NCBI GenBank assembly: GCA_946887425.1
Contig: CAMPKW010000010.1
Location: 1-24,322 of the forward strand
Origin: an uncultured Candidatus Saccharibacteria bacterium
GTDB lineage: Bacteria > Patescibacteria > Saccharimonadia > Saccharimonadales > UBA6022
Length of the DNA stretch: 24,322 nt
Direction: 5' to 3'
A model generated the notes under the pieces. The model worked only from the letters and a program-made list of their open reading frames with translations. It ran no database searches and was not told the DNA's origin. A program made the translations under genes and the position numbers. Shown here piece by piece: positions 14,654-23,713 of the stretch; position 1 is the stretch's first letter, and each line of letters starts with the position of its first letter.

Positions 14654-16315
14654 TTATCGTGCTACGGGGTTTGTCTCGCTAGTGCGGATATGATCCATAC
14701 TAAAATCCCAGCTTGCATCGGTCTTTTTATGCGGGTTGAAGATGTACATGGGGTCAAAAATCTCTTTTGTTTGACGGAATAGCTGATAGACGTCATCGCC
14801 AAACATCGCCGGCAGCCAGGGTCCGCGTACCATGCCATCATTATGCTCTCCGGCCAAGGTGCCGCCGTATTTCTTGATGATCGGGACAATTGCCCGCATG
14901 ACAGGCTCGAGTTTGGACTGGTCTTTCTTGTTTTCAATGTCCATAAGCGGGATGATATGAAAATTTCCATCACCAAAGTGCCCTGCTACTGTAGCTGGAA
15001 GCTTGTATGTGCGAATTATTTCCCTGATTTCGGGCAGAAATTTGTGGATGTAGCGTGGCCGAACGGTCAGGTCATCAATGAACGGCGAAGCGTATTTATT
15101 GTGCACCCGGTTTCGTAACAGACTAAGGCTCGCTCTTCGGATATTCCAAAATAACGCACTATCGGCATCGTCATGTTCAACGGTGGTTTTTAATTTGAAG
15201 CCAGATAGGTCTTTTTGAAGTGCAGCAATTTTAGTATCTATCTCGCCGATCGTTTCGCCGTCAAATTCAATCATGAGCACGACACTCGGCAAGTGGGCGC
15301 GAAAGCGCGCTGCCTGAGCGGCAAGCATGGTTTGCTGCTTGAGCCATTCTTTTGTGCCGAGTTGTTGGCGAAATGATTTGAAGTACTTAATGCCCAGACT
15401 GAACGTTATGTCGTCAAAACCCTCGAAGGTAACTGGCCGATGCTTCATGACTGTTTGAATTACTTTCTCGAGTTTGGCTGGCTTGTCGACATATGCTACG
15501 ACGAGGCCGTTATGAGGGGCTTTTCTATGTGCCTGTATCTTAATATCGGTTACGATACCGAGCGTCCCTTGACTGCCCGTGATGAGTCGTGTCAGATCGA
15601 ATATACCCGTGTCCCGGTCCCAAACGCTCCAGAGATTGTATCCCATTGAGTTTTTGCGCACTCGTGGTCGCGCATTTTTAATCAGATCGTAATTTGCTTC
15701 AATAAGTTGATATACTTTGCGGTACAATTCACCTTCGAAGTCACCTTGCTTGATTTTTTGGGCCAGCTCTCTTCGGTTTAACGGAGCGACAGTATATTCG
15801 TTACCATCAGCAAATATCACTTGTAGCTGGCGAACTGATTCTTCAGCATTTCCGTACTGCAACGAGCGTTCCCCGCCCGAGTTGTTGCCAACCATACCGC
15901 CGATTGTACAAAGCGCTCGGCTGGCCGGGACGCAACCTATGAGGTAGTCTGCTTTTAATACTGCATCAATCTCCCGCATATAGACGCCAGGTTGAGCATG
16001 GATGACATTGCCATCAAAGGGTTGCAGTGTATTGAAGTGACGTGTCATATCTAAGACAAGTGAGTTGCCAATAGCTCCACCCGACATGTCCGTTCCGGCG
16101 CCGCGAGCTGTAATAGAGAGTGCGGGATAGCTATGTTTAACTTTATTTACATGCTTGACGAGTTTTTGTATGTCTTTGCTTGTGCGGGGAAACAAGACGG
16201 CTTCAGGTAGTAACTCATAGATGCTGGCATCGTGACTGTATGATGTTCGATCGGCCGATGAAGTTGAGATTTCGCCATCAAATATAGCCCCAAGATCTGT
16301 TAATAAGCGTTGCAT
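14654..16315 (-). CDS. FAD-linked oxidase, D-lactate/glycolate dehydrogenase-like
   Basis: This is a 553-residue flavoprotein. The PCMH-type FAD domain has ARGAGTDMSGGAIG (70-83), TIGGMVGNNSGGER (137-150) and GSQGTLGIVTD (247-257). The C-terminal FAD-oxidase domain has GHFGDGNFH (445-453), a metal and substrate region, and AGEHNDGMVRGPW (488-500). The domain order and length match GlcD and D-lactate dehydrogenases that oxidise 2-hydroxy acids. There is no attached iron-sulfur (GlpC-like) part, and no electron-acceptor gene is in the window. The -10 TATAGT (16328-16323) ends 7 nt before ATG. It is divergent from the small membrane protein. Substrate and electron acceptor are not decided by the sequence. 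Confidence 0.92.
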   Translation of the reverse strand: MQRLLTDLGAIFDGEISTSSADRTSYSHDASIYELLPEAVLFPRTSKDIQKLVKHVNKVKHSYPALSITARGAGTDMSGGAIGNSLVLDMTRHFNTLQPFDGNVIHAQPGVYMREIDAVLKADYLIGCVPASRALCTIGGMVGNNSGGERSLQYGNAEESVRQLQVIFADGNEYTVAPLNRRELAQKIKQGDFEGELYRKVYQLIEANYDLIKNARPRVRKNSMGYNLWSVWDRDTGIFDLTRLITGSQGTLGIVTDIKIQAHRKAPHNGLVVAYVDKPAKLEKVIQTVMKHRPVTFEGFDDITFSLGIKYFKSFRQQLGTKEWLKQQTMLAAQAARFRAHLPSVVLMIEFDGETIGEIDTKIAALQKDLSGFKLKTTVEHDDADSALFWNIRRASLSLLRNRVHNKYASPFIDDLTVRPRYIHKFLPEIREIIRTYKLPATVAGHFGDGNFHIIPLMDIENKKDQSKLEPVMRAIVPIIKKYGGTLAGEHNDGMVRGPWLPAMFGDDVYQLFRQTKEIFDPMYIFNPHKKTDASWDFSMDHIRTSETNPVAR

Positions 16316-16322
16316 AATCTCT

Positions 16323-16328
16323 ACTATA
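16323..16328 (-). promoter_or_regulatory. -10 element of the FAD oxidase gene, leaderless type
   Basis: TATAGT on the minus strand, 7 nt before the ATG at 16315. Confidence 0.5.
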
Positions 16329-16345
16329 GCCTAGCCATTAGCATC

Positions 16346-16374
16346 TTGTCGAGCGCGACATGCCAATGTATAGT
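16346..16374 (+). promoter_or_regulatory. Promoter of the small membrane protein, leaderless, with dyad
   Basis: TTGTCG, 17 nt, TATAGT; the -10 ends 6 nt before the ATG at 16381. TGTCG-N4-CGACA (16347-16360) overlaps the -35 and could be an operator. Confidence 0.6.
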
Positions 16375-16380
16375 GGATAC

Positions 16381-16545
16381 ATGGTAAAGAAACAAGTAGC
16401 AACTAAAAAGACGTTAAAAGCGGCGAAAAAGACTGCCCAAGTGACTGAGAAATTTCAACCAACAATGATGACTATCGCAGTTTCATCTGTTGCTGTTATT
16501 AGCCTTTTTGTTCTCGCCTACCTTACGGCATCAAGCTCTCTGTAA
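16381..16545 (+). CDS. Small single-span membrane protein
   Basis: This is a 54-residue protein. The first 30 residues are Lys/Thr/Ala-rich (VKKQVATKKTLKAAKKTAQ), then one hydrophobic span TIAVSSVAVISLFVLAYLTA runs nearly to the end. The positive N-terminus predicts N-in with almost nothing outside. It is supported by a promoter with correct spacing, a start 6 nt behind the -10, and a strong terminator 18 nt after the stop. An ATG 21 nt upstream lies before the -10 and is rejected. No family was recognised. The basic cytoplasmic tail could bind nucleic acid or an acidic partner at the membrane; this is a guess. Confidence 0.75.
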   Translation: MVKKQVATKKTLKAAKKTAQVTEKFQPTMMTIAVSSVAVISLFVLAYLTASSSL

Positions 16546-16563
16546 AAATAAGTGAACTGAAGT

Positions 16564-16590
16564 AAAAAAGCGCCTGTTAGGCGCTTTTTT
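16564..16590. terminator. Bidirectional terminator overlapping the ABC permease stop
   Basis: AAAAAAGCGCC / GGCGCTTTTTT with a 5 nt loop TGTTA. It ends the small membrane protein gene on +. On minus the same stem contains the last codons and stop of the permease gene. Confidence 0.92.
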
Positions 16591-17803
16591 TATTGCCAAA
16601 TATCGCGCGAAGTGACAATCGGTTTGAGTATTCCAAGGTGCCGTAGCGGAAAATACGAACCGCAATGTTGATCGCGAAAATGCCGGAGAGTGCCACAATA
16701 GTAAGACCGATAACACCTTCGTGAAGTGGCAGAGTATTGAAGCCGTTTCGAATCAGTAATGCAAATGGCGCGGTGAATGGGAAATATGTAAGACCTGTGA
16801 CTACGACACTGCTGGCGGGTGACATTAGGAGTGGGAAGAACCAAAATGGCACGATCATGAGAGTGATGACTATGCCAAAAAATCCGTTTGCTTCTTTGGC
16901 GGTTGGCATGGCCGCTCCGATCGCGACCAGCATACCTGTAAAGAGAAGGAATCCGGACACGAGAACCGCAGCGCCAAGTACAATCGGCCAGAATTCAAAT
17001 TGAATCGTACCTAAAAAGCTGCTTATGTCGGGTATATTGAAGGCATCTTTTGCCAGGAAGTATACCAACACTGCCGGAATCACGATGACAGCAATTTGTA
17101 TAAAACCAAGGATAATGAGCGAAATGATCTTGCCGACAATAAGCGCTTTTGACGAAATACTCGTAAGTAGCATTTCCGTTACGCGGTTTTCTTTTTCCTC
17201 GGTTGTACTTGTGAGCATCTGGCCGCCGAGCAGAACGATGATAGCGTAAAATACAACCAAGAATATCATTGGAGCAATCATGCGACCGATGATATTTGCC
17301 TCACTACCGTTCTCGAAATTTTTTTGAGTTGTAGTTGTTCCTCCGGTGATAATTGTGAGCAGCTGAGGAGAGCCGATAGAGGTAGTAGCACTAGACTTGA
17401 TAAGTGACTGTGCGACATCAGTGTACTTTACGTTATCAGTTAAGCCATCGTTTTTGTTGTAGACCTCAATGGGTTGCTTACTTAGATCTTCAGGGTAATA
17501 GAAAAATGCATCGATTTTACCCGTTCGTACGTCGCTAATAGCCGCTTCCTTATTTAATGTGCGCGTTGCCTTTAGATTGCTAAGGGTCGCTTCACTGATG
17601 ATATTGGTCTGATCTTGAACTACAAGGCTGAACGGTGTGTTTCGTATCTCTTCTTCCCTATTGATACTGGTGGAGTTGGCAAAAAAGACGATAGCAAAGA
17701 TAACGCCGGTTAGTGCCGGGATAGCGAGAATACTGAGCCAGAAACTCGGCTTTTTAAGTGTTCGAATAAGCTCGAAGCGTAAGACGGTGCCAAAATTATG
17801 CAT
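16577..17803 (-). CDS. ABC-2 type permease, NatB-like
   Basis: This 408-residue permease has one N-terminal span (FWLSILAIPALTGVIFAIVFF), a large extracytoplasmic domain of about 140 residues, then five or six spans. The order is that of NatB-type Na+/drug exporter subunits and other ABC-2 proteins. The conserved segment STTEEKENRVTEMLLTSIS follows the second span and is characteristic of the family. The ATG lies inside the end of the ATPase gene (8 nt overlap, ATGCATAA), so a 69 nt longer frame is not used. With the upstream ATPase it forms a half-type exporter, likely two ATPases and two permeases. Substrate unknown. Confidence 0.9.
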   Translation of the reverse strand: MHNFGTVLRFELIRTLKKPSFWLSILAIPALTGVIFAIVFFANSTSINREEEIRNTPFSLVVQDQTNIISEATLSNLKATRTLNKEAAISDVRTGKIDAFFYYPEDLSKQPIEVYNKNDGLTDNVKYTDVAQSLIKSSATTSIGSPQLLTIITGGTTTTQKNFENGSEANIIGRMIAPMIFLVVFYAIIVLLGGQMLTSTTEEKENRVTEMLLTSISSKALIVGKIISLIILGFIQIAVIVIPAVLVYFLAKDAFNIPDISSFLGTIQFEFWPIVLGAAVLVSGFLLFTGMLVAIGAAMPTAKEANGFFGIVITLMIVPFWFFPLLMSPASSVVVTGLTYFPFTAPFALLIRNGFNTLPLHEGVIGLTIVALSGIFAINIAVRIFRYGTLEYSNRLSLRAIFGNKKSA

Positions 17804-18725
17804 TGTGAGCCCTCGCCTCCTCGCCGTAAACAGTGATGAATATTTCATCGAGTGATGGTCGCTGGACATCAAACGTCGTGATCTTTAGGTCGCTCGATGC
17901 GACCAGCTCCCGCAATATCCGGTCGGTTTGTGTGCTATCTCGGGGAGCCAGCTCGGCATAGGACGTTTCTTGCTTGGTAATTTCGTAAAGAGCTGGTCGC
18001 TTCGGAAGTGTGCCCGTGAAGCGCAGCATGATTCGCACGCCACCGAAGTTGTCTTTGATTTCGTCAATCGTGCCATACATCTCAGCCTTGCCGTCTTTTA
18101 ACAGTACGGCACGTTGACATAGCCGTTCAACCTCTTCCATTTGATGGGTTACCATCATAACACTGGCACCGATTTTGTTTTGTTCGTCAATAATGTCCAT
18201 AAGCAGACGGCGATTGACGGGGTCGAATCCCTTGGTCGGCTCGTCAAGAATAAGAAGCTCTGGGTCATTCATGATTGTGACGCCCAGCTGTATCTTTTGC
18301 TGCTGGCCGCCAGATAGTTTGTCGAGTTTGGTTTTGGCCTTATCGCTGAGACCGACGCGCTCGAGATACGAGAGGGACCACTTCCGTGCCTGTGATCGTT
18401 TGATGCCTTTTAGCTGCCCAAAATAAGTCATAACATCGATGACAGGTTCTTTCTTGTATAGGCCTCGTTCTTCGGGAAGATAACCAAGCTTGCCGCTGGA
18501 ATCTTTAGGGTTGAATGGCTGACCATCGATAAGGAGACTGCCGCCGGTGGGTTCATATAGACCAAGTAGCGCACGGATGGTGGTAGTTTTGCCGCTACCG
18601 TTGCTCCCTAGAAATCCAAATATTTCACCTCGCTTAACGTCAAAAGACAGGTCATTGATGACGGTTTTTTTGCCAAAATCCATCCGAAAATGATCAACGG
18701 TTACAAGGGGGTTTGCAGTGCTCAT
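17796..18725 (-). CDS. ABC transporter ATPase, NatA-like
   Basis: This 309-residue nucleotide-binding subunit has Walker A GSNGSGKT (40-47), a Q-loop region GYLPEERGLY (81-90, in place of the usual Gln), signature LSGGQ (137-141), Walker B LLILDEPTKGFDP (157-169) and switch His194. The C-terminal 80 residues form the regulatory domain of the NatA/CcmA-like group (DRILRELVASSDL, RPSLDEIFITVYG). The LPEERGLY version of the Q-loop is typical of NatA-type ATPases. It overlaps the permease gene by 8 nt, so one operon. The promoter is TGT-TAGACT, which ends 7 nt before ATG, divergent from tgt. Confidence 0.95.
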   Translation of the reverse strand: MSTANPLVTVDHFRMDFGKKTVINDLSFDVKRGEIFGFLGSNGSGKTTTIRALLGLYEPTGGSLLIDGQPFNPKDSSGKLGYLPEERGLYKKEPVIDVMTYFGQLKGIKRSQARKWSLSYLERVGLSDKAKTKLDKLSGGQQQKIQLGVTIMNDPELLILDEPTKGFDPVNRRLLMDIIDEQNKIGASVMMVTHQMEEVERLCQRAVLLKDGKAEMYGTIDEIKDNFGGVRIMLRFTGTLPKRPALYEITKQETSYAELAPRDSTQTDRILRELVASSDLKITTFDVQRPSLDEIFITVYGEEARAHNA

Positions 18726-18732
18726 GCTTTAT

Positions 18733-20000
<1,268 letters not shown>

Positions 20001-20002
20001 CG

Positions 20003-20008
20003 TATAAT
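20003..20008 (+). promoter_or_regulatory. -10 element of the AI-2E family gene, leaderless type
   Basis: Consensus TATAAT in the 15 nt between tgt and the next gene; 7 nt to the ATG. No Shine-Dalgarno. Confidence 0.55.
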
Positions 20009-20015
20009 AACGGAT

Positions 20016-21152
20016 ATGAAAGTACGAATTGATATAGATACAAGAACGTTTGTTCGCTTTTGGCTTGTTGTGATCGGGTTTGCGCTCGCTCTACTCGCTA
20101 TTTACAGCGCCCGCACTGCACTTATTATTATTGGCGTCGCCCTATTCCTCGCGCTTGCGCTCAACGCACCAGTGAGTAAGATTGCGGGTCATCTGCCGGG
20201 AAGAAGTCGTGTTGGTGCGACGGCAATCGCCTTTGTTATGGTTGTTGCATTACTATCAGCCGTCGTAACACTTGTAATCCCGCCTATTATTGAGCAATCG
20301 GCAAAGTTTGCACAAACTATTCCGTCACTTGTTGACGATGCTGGTACGCGCTGGCAAGGACTCAACTCGTTTATCGATAGCCACAGCCTTCGACCACAGG
20401 TCGACAGTGCGCTGAATTCTATCAAGGAAAACGCTTCTGGCTGGGCGGCAAATGCGGGCGGTACGTTACTCACAAGTGTCGGCTCACTTGCCTCGACATT
20501 GACCGCAACGTTGCTTGCACTTGTACTTTCATTCTTGATGCTTGTCGAGGGTCCGATGTGGCTCAGGCGCCTCTGGGGTGTATACAACGACCATGACCGC
20601 ATGGAGTATCACAAAAAGCTACTTCATCGCATGTACTCAGTTGTAACTGGGTACGTAACTGGTCAATTGACGGTATCAGCAATTGGTGCAGCCGCTGCCG
20701 GGCTTGCCGTATTTGTGTTGAGCTTTATCTTCACGGAAGTGCCAGCTAATCTTGCGATGCCAACTGCTGCCATTACTTTTGTACTGTCGCTCATTCCTAT
20801 GTTCGGTGCCACAATTGGCGGATTGATTGTGACTGCTCTACTGGCCTTTAATAGCCTGACAGCTGCGATCATTTATGTTATTTTCTTTATCGTCTATCAG
20901 CAGATTGAAAATAACTTTGTATCACCGCATATTCAAGCGAAGAAAATTGACTTATCTGCCCTTGCGGTGCTTGCATCCGTAACGATTGGTCTCTATGTCT
21001 TTGGCGTGGCTGGTGGTATTATCGCGATTCCAATCGCTGGCTGTGTTCGTGTACTCGTTGAAGATTACCTTGAGCGTGCTAAAGCGAATCGTATCGAGAG
21101 TGAGAAGCCGATTAATAAGCTGGTCAAGAAAATTAAGGGTGAAGAGGCGTAG
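20016..21152 (+). CDS. AI-2E family (PerM-like) membrane transporter
   Basis: This is a 378-residue protein with two N-terminal spans, a third at about 70-90, a long amphipathic stretch (SAKFAQTIPSLVDDAG...), then five spans. The C-terminal core has TEVPANLAMPTAAITFVLSLIPMFGATIGG and YQQIENNFVSPHIQAKKIDLS, the family signature Y-x-x-x-x-Q-x-E-N-x-x-x-x-P. The tail is basic and cytoplasmic. The family includes YdiK/PerM/TqsA proteins; substrates differ (autoinducer-2, Na+/H+ exchange, organic ions), so none is assigned. Readthrough from tgt is possible besides its own -10. A 17 bp terminator stem follows. Confidence 0.93.
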   Translation: MKVRIDIDTRTFVRFWLVVIGFALALLAIYSARTALIIIGVALFLALALNAPVSKIAGHLPGRSRVGATAIAFVMVVALLSAVVTLVIPPIIEQSAKFAQTIPSLVDDAGTRWQGLNSFIDSHSLRPQVDSALNSIKENASGWAANAGGTLLTSVGSLASTLTATLLALVLSFLMLVEGPMWLRRLWGVYNDHDRMEYHKKLLHRMYSVVTGYVTGQLTVSAIGAAAAGLAVFVLSFIFTEVPANLAMPTAAITFVLSLIPMFGATIGGLIVTALLAFNSLTAAIIYVIFFIVYQQIENNFVSPHIQAKKIDLSALAVLASVTIGLYVFGVAGGIIAIPIAGCVRVLVEDYLERAKANRIESEKPINKLVKKIKGEEA

Positions 21153-21167
21153 GTCACTTACATCATG

Positions 21168-21206
21168 TAATAAAATAACCCACCGAGATGGTGGGTTATT
21201 TTATTA
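21168..21206. terminator. Very strong bidirectional terminator between AI-2E gene and cysS
   Basis: TAATAAAATAACCCACC / GGTGGGTTATTTTATTA is a perfect 17 bp stem with loop GAGAT. The right arm includes the cysS stop codon on minus. Both strands end in A/T-rich tracts. Confidence 0.94.
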
Positions 21207-22640
21207 ACTTGCGTACTGCCAGATCGGTCCTCGCGAGGTGTCACGGAGAACAATGCCTTGGCTGAGGAGTGTATCTCGAATTGTGTCAGATGTACCCCAG
21301 TCCTTTTCGTCACGAGCGCGCTGGCGTTTTAAGATGAGCTGCTTTTGAGCATCGGTGATATCTGGCGTCGAGGCCTGTAATTGGAGGCCTAAGGTCGTGT
21401 CGATCATGTCGAGAAGTGTAATAAGGCTGCTTCGATGAATCGACGCCAGCGGCGTATTCTCAAGCTCGGTGAATGCCCTGTCGATAATAGTGAGGGCCAG
21501 TGGCGTGTTCAGATCATCGTTGAGCGCCTCTAATAATGCATGAGGTGCTGCGCGCAGTGAGACTTCTTTCTCGCTATCATCAGAGATAGTGTCGTGAGTC
21601 TGATGGCGGAGCGTGGCGGCAGCGCGCCAATTAGCTAACCGGTTACGGGCGGCTTCGACTGTCTCGAGGCTAAAACTGGTCGGCTTGCGATAGTGGGACT
21701 GTAAAACAAGAAGGCGGAACGCAAGCGGATCAACCTGACGATCGATAAGATCCTGTAGTGTGTAAAAATTGCCAAGGCTCTTGCTCATCTTTTTGCCATC
21801 AACTAGGACATGCTCGTTATGCACAAACATACGAGCGTACGTCGCATCTTCGTGTCCGGCGGTGCTCTGTGCAATCTCATTCTCATGATGAGGAAACGCA
21901 AGGTCGATACCGCCAGTATGGATATCAAATGGTCTACCTAGACCCTGTTCGCTCATGACGGAGCATTCAATGTGCCAGCCTGGACGTCCAGTGAGGTCGA
22001 CGCCATCGAGAGTAAATTCCCAGGCAGGCTCGCCTGGCTTCTTGGTTTTCCAGAGCGCGAAGTCATGTGCCGAATCCTTGTCATACTCATCATTTTGGAT
22101 GCGCTGCTCGCTTGTACTTGAATCGGTGATCTCAACAAGCTGTCCATATGTTTTGCCTGACCTTCTGTACGCATCAATTGAAAAATACACACCATCATCG
22201 GCTACATATGCGTATCCGTTCTTGTGTAGTTTGGCTATCATCTGCCGCATACCATCGATCGTTGTATCGTCGGCTGCTTTTATGAATTCAAGCGCGTCGG
22301 TGTCATTTCCAATTGTGCGCATATCCTCAAGAAATAACTCACCGTATTCACGCGTCAGCATGCGAAGTGCAGTCATGGCGTCGTGAGTCGGATAGGTTTC
22401 ACGACTACGTCGGATCGTCTTGTCATCAACATCAGTGAAATTCATGACATGCTTGGCTGTGTGGCCATTCGCTACGATAACACGACGGAGTGTATCTGCT
22501 GTAATGAAAGCACTCAGGTTGCCTATATGAGCATGGTCATAGACGGTCGGCCCACAGCTATAGATTGTCGCAAGCTCAGGGTTGAGCGGTTGGAATGATT
22601 CGACTTTTTTTGAAAGCGTATTATGTAGTTTGAGTGTCAT
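21204..22640 (-). CDS. cysS: Cysteinyl-tRNA synthetase
   Basis: This 478-residue class I synthetase has YSCGPTVYD (zinc ligand Cys29) and the HIGN signature at 38-41 (DHAHIGNL). The other zinc ligands are probably Cys226 in HIECS and His251 with Glu255 in FPHHENE. KMSKS is at 284-288. The C-terminal helical DALR-like region covers about 355-478. All catalytic motifs are intact and the length is normal. Its ATG lies 20 nt inside the end of the DHH phosphoesterase gene (CATGACACTC), so both are in one operon and coupled. The 3' end is shared with a terminator. Confidence 0.98.
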   Translation of the reverse strand: MTLKLHNTLSKKVESFQPLNPELATIYSCGPTVYDHAHIGNLSAFITADTLRRVIVANGHTAKHVMNFTDVDDKTIRRSRETYPTHDAMTALRMLTREYGELFLEDMRTIGNDTDALEFIKAADDTTIDGMRQMIAKLHKNGYAYVADDGVYFSIDAYRRSGKTYGQLVEITDSSTSEQRIQNDEYDKDSAHDFALWKTKKPGEPAWEFTLDGVDLTGRPGWHIECSVMSEQGLGRPFDIHTGGIDLAFPHHENEIAQSTAGHEDATYARMFVHNEHVLVDGKKMSKSLGNFYTLQDLIDRQVDPLAFRLLVLQSHYRKPTSFSLETVEAARNRLANWRAAATLRHQTHDTISDDSEKEVSLRAAPHALLEALNDDLNTPLALTIIDRAFTELENTPLASIHRSSLITLLDMIDTTLGLQLQASTPDITDAQKQLILKRQRARDEKDWGTSDTIRDTLLSQGIVLRDTSRGPIWQYAS

Positions 22641-23613
22641 GATCGCGAAGTGCCTTGTCAGTAGCGGTTACTAATTCTGAGATAATTGTATCGTAACTTT
22701 CATAGGCACGGAAGCCTGAAGCATATTTGTGCCCCCCGCCACCAAAATATCCTGCGACGGTTTCGGCAATTGGTAGGTTTGCGCGAAGCTTACCGGTGAT
22801 TTTGCCATCAGGGTACGTTTTGATAGCAACGCCAAGTTCAACACCCTCTACGAGGCGCATTTCATCAAGGACAAGCACGCTCGGGTTGTATTGGTCACTA
22901 TACTTTTGTATATCTTCCCATGGAATATGAACAATCGCCAGTTTACCTTCGAGGAGGTATTCGATGCGTCCAATAAGTTCACCCTTGTAAGCGAGGATCT
23001 CCGGGGACTTTTTCATGAAATCACGACGACGGTGTTCAATGACCGCTGATGAGGCACCAAGCTCGGTTAGCTTACCCGCCACAAAGTAGCTATTTGGCGA
23101 TACGTTCTGTGTCGTGAGACCTAGGCTGTCGCTCATGATAGCAACGAGCATATTTTCTGCAGCTTGCTGATTGATGCTCCAAGAATTATCTGCAGCAAAC
23201 TTGTAGATGATTTCGCTTGTGGCCACGGCATCTTCCGCCAGAAGTGTATGGTTGAAGCTTAGATTGGAATCACCAGGGTGGTGATCGATGACGAGTACTG
23301 GATGTGATTCGAGAAAGTGGCGCACGCCCGGTGTTTCGAGGACCTTTGTAATCAGTACATCTGCAGTCGTGTCAACGATAATAGCCAGGTCGGCATGAGT
23401 GTCAAAGTTGGTAATGACCCTGTCCCATCCCTGGATGAAACGCATATATTTAGGGATCTCAACTGGGCAATAGAGCGAAACTTCCTTGCCAAGATCACCG
23501 AGAATCTCTTCGAGCGCGAGTGCACTGCCGAGGCTGTCGCCATCGGGATTCTCCGCCTGTATAATAACAATTTTTTTAGCGTCGTGAATAAGATGTGTTG
23601 CGGTTTCAAACAT
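22621..23613 (-). CDS. DHH/DHHA1 phosphoesterase, NrnA-like
   Basis: This is a 330-residue metal-dependent phosphoesterase. Motif I is ENPDGDSLGS (21-30) with Asp24 and Asp26. Motif II is VDTT (Asp81), the DHH motif is IDHHPGD (109-115), and motif IV is MSDSLGL (Asp163). The DHHA1 end is FGGGGHKYASGF (291-302). NrnA-type enzymes degrade oligoribonucleotides (nanoRNA), pAp or cyclic dinucleotide products. The first metal residue is usually His (HxNPDGD), but here it is Glu21. TGT-TATACT (23629-23621) ends 7 nt before ATG, and AGAGGA before the ATG lies within the putative leader. It overlaps cysS by 20 nt. Confidence 0.93.
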   Translation of the reverse strand: MFETATHLIHDAKKIVIIQAENPDGDSLGSALALEEILGDLGKEVSLYCPVEIPKYMRFIQGWDRVITNFDTHADLAIIVDTTADVLITKVLETPGVRHFLESHPVLVIDHHPGDSNLSFNHTLLAEDAVATSEIIYKFAADNSWSINQQAAENMLVAIMSDSLGLTTQNVSPNSYFVAGKLTELGASSAVIEHRRRDFMKKSPEILAYKGELIGRIEYLLEGKLAIVHIPWEDIQKYSDQYNPSVLVLDEMRLVEGVELGVAIKTYPDGKITGKLRANLPIAETVAGYFGGGGHKYASGFRAYESYDTIISELVTATDKALRDHDTQTT

Positions 23614-23620
23614 TCCTCTT

Positions 23621-23629
23621 AGTATAACA
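23621..23629 (-). promoter_or_regulatory. Extended -10 promoter of the phosphoesterase-cysS operon
   Basis: TGT-TATACT on the minus strand, 7 nt before the ATG at 23613. The rest of the gap to 23713 shows only short dyads. Confidence 0.6.
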
Positions 23630-23713
23630 GACCAGCACCTCTGGGTACTGATCTACTGACCATCTGGATGGCACGTGCTTTTATTGAGCCGTTGATGCGC
23701 AATTCTTATCAGG

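Noticed and set aside
17804..17872. A 23-codon N-terminal extension of the ABC permease
   Set aside because: It lies wholly inside the ATPase gene; the ATG with an 8 nt overlap gives the normal family N-terminus.
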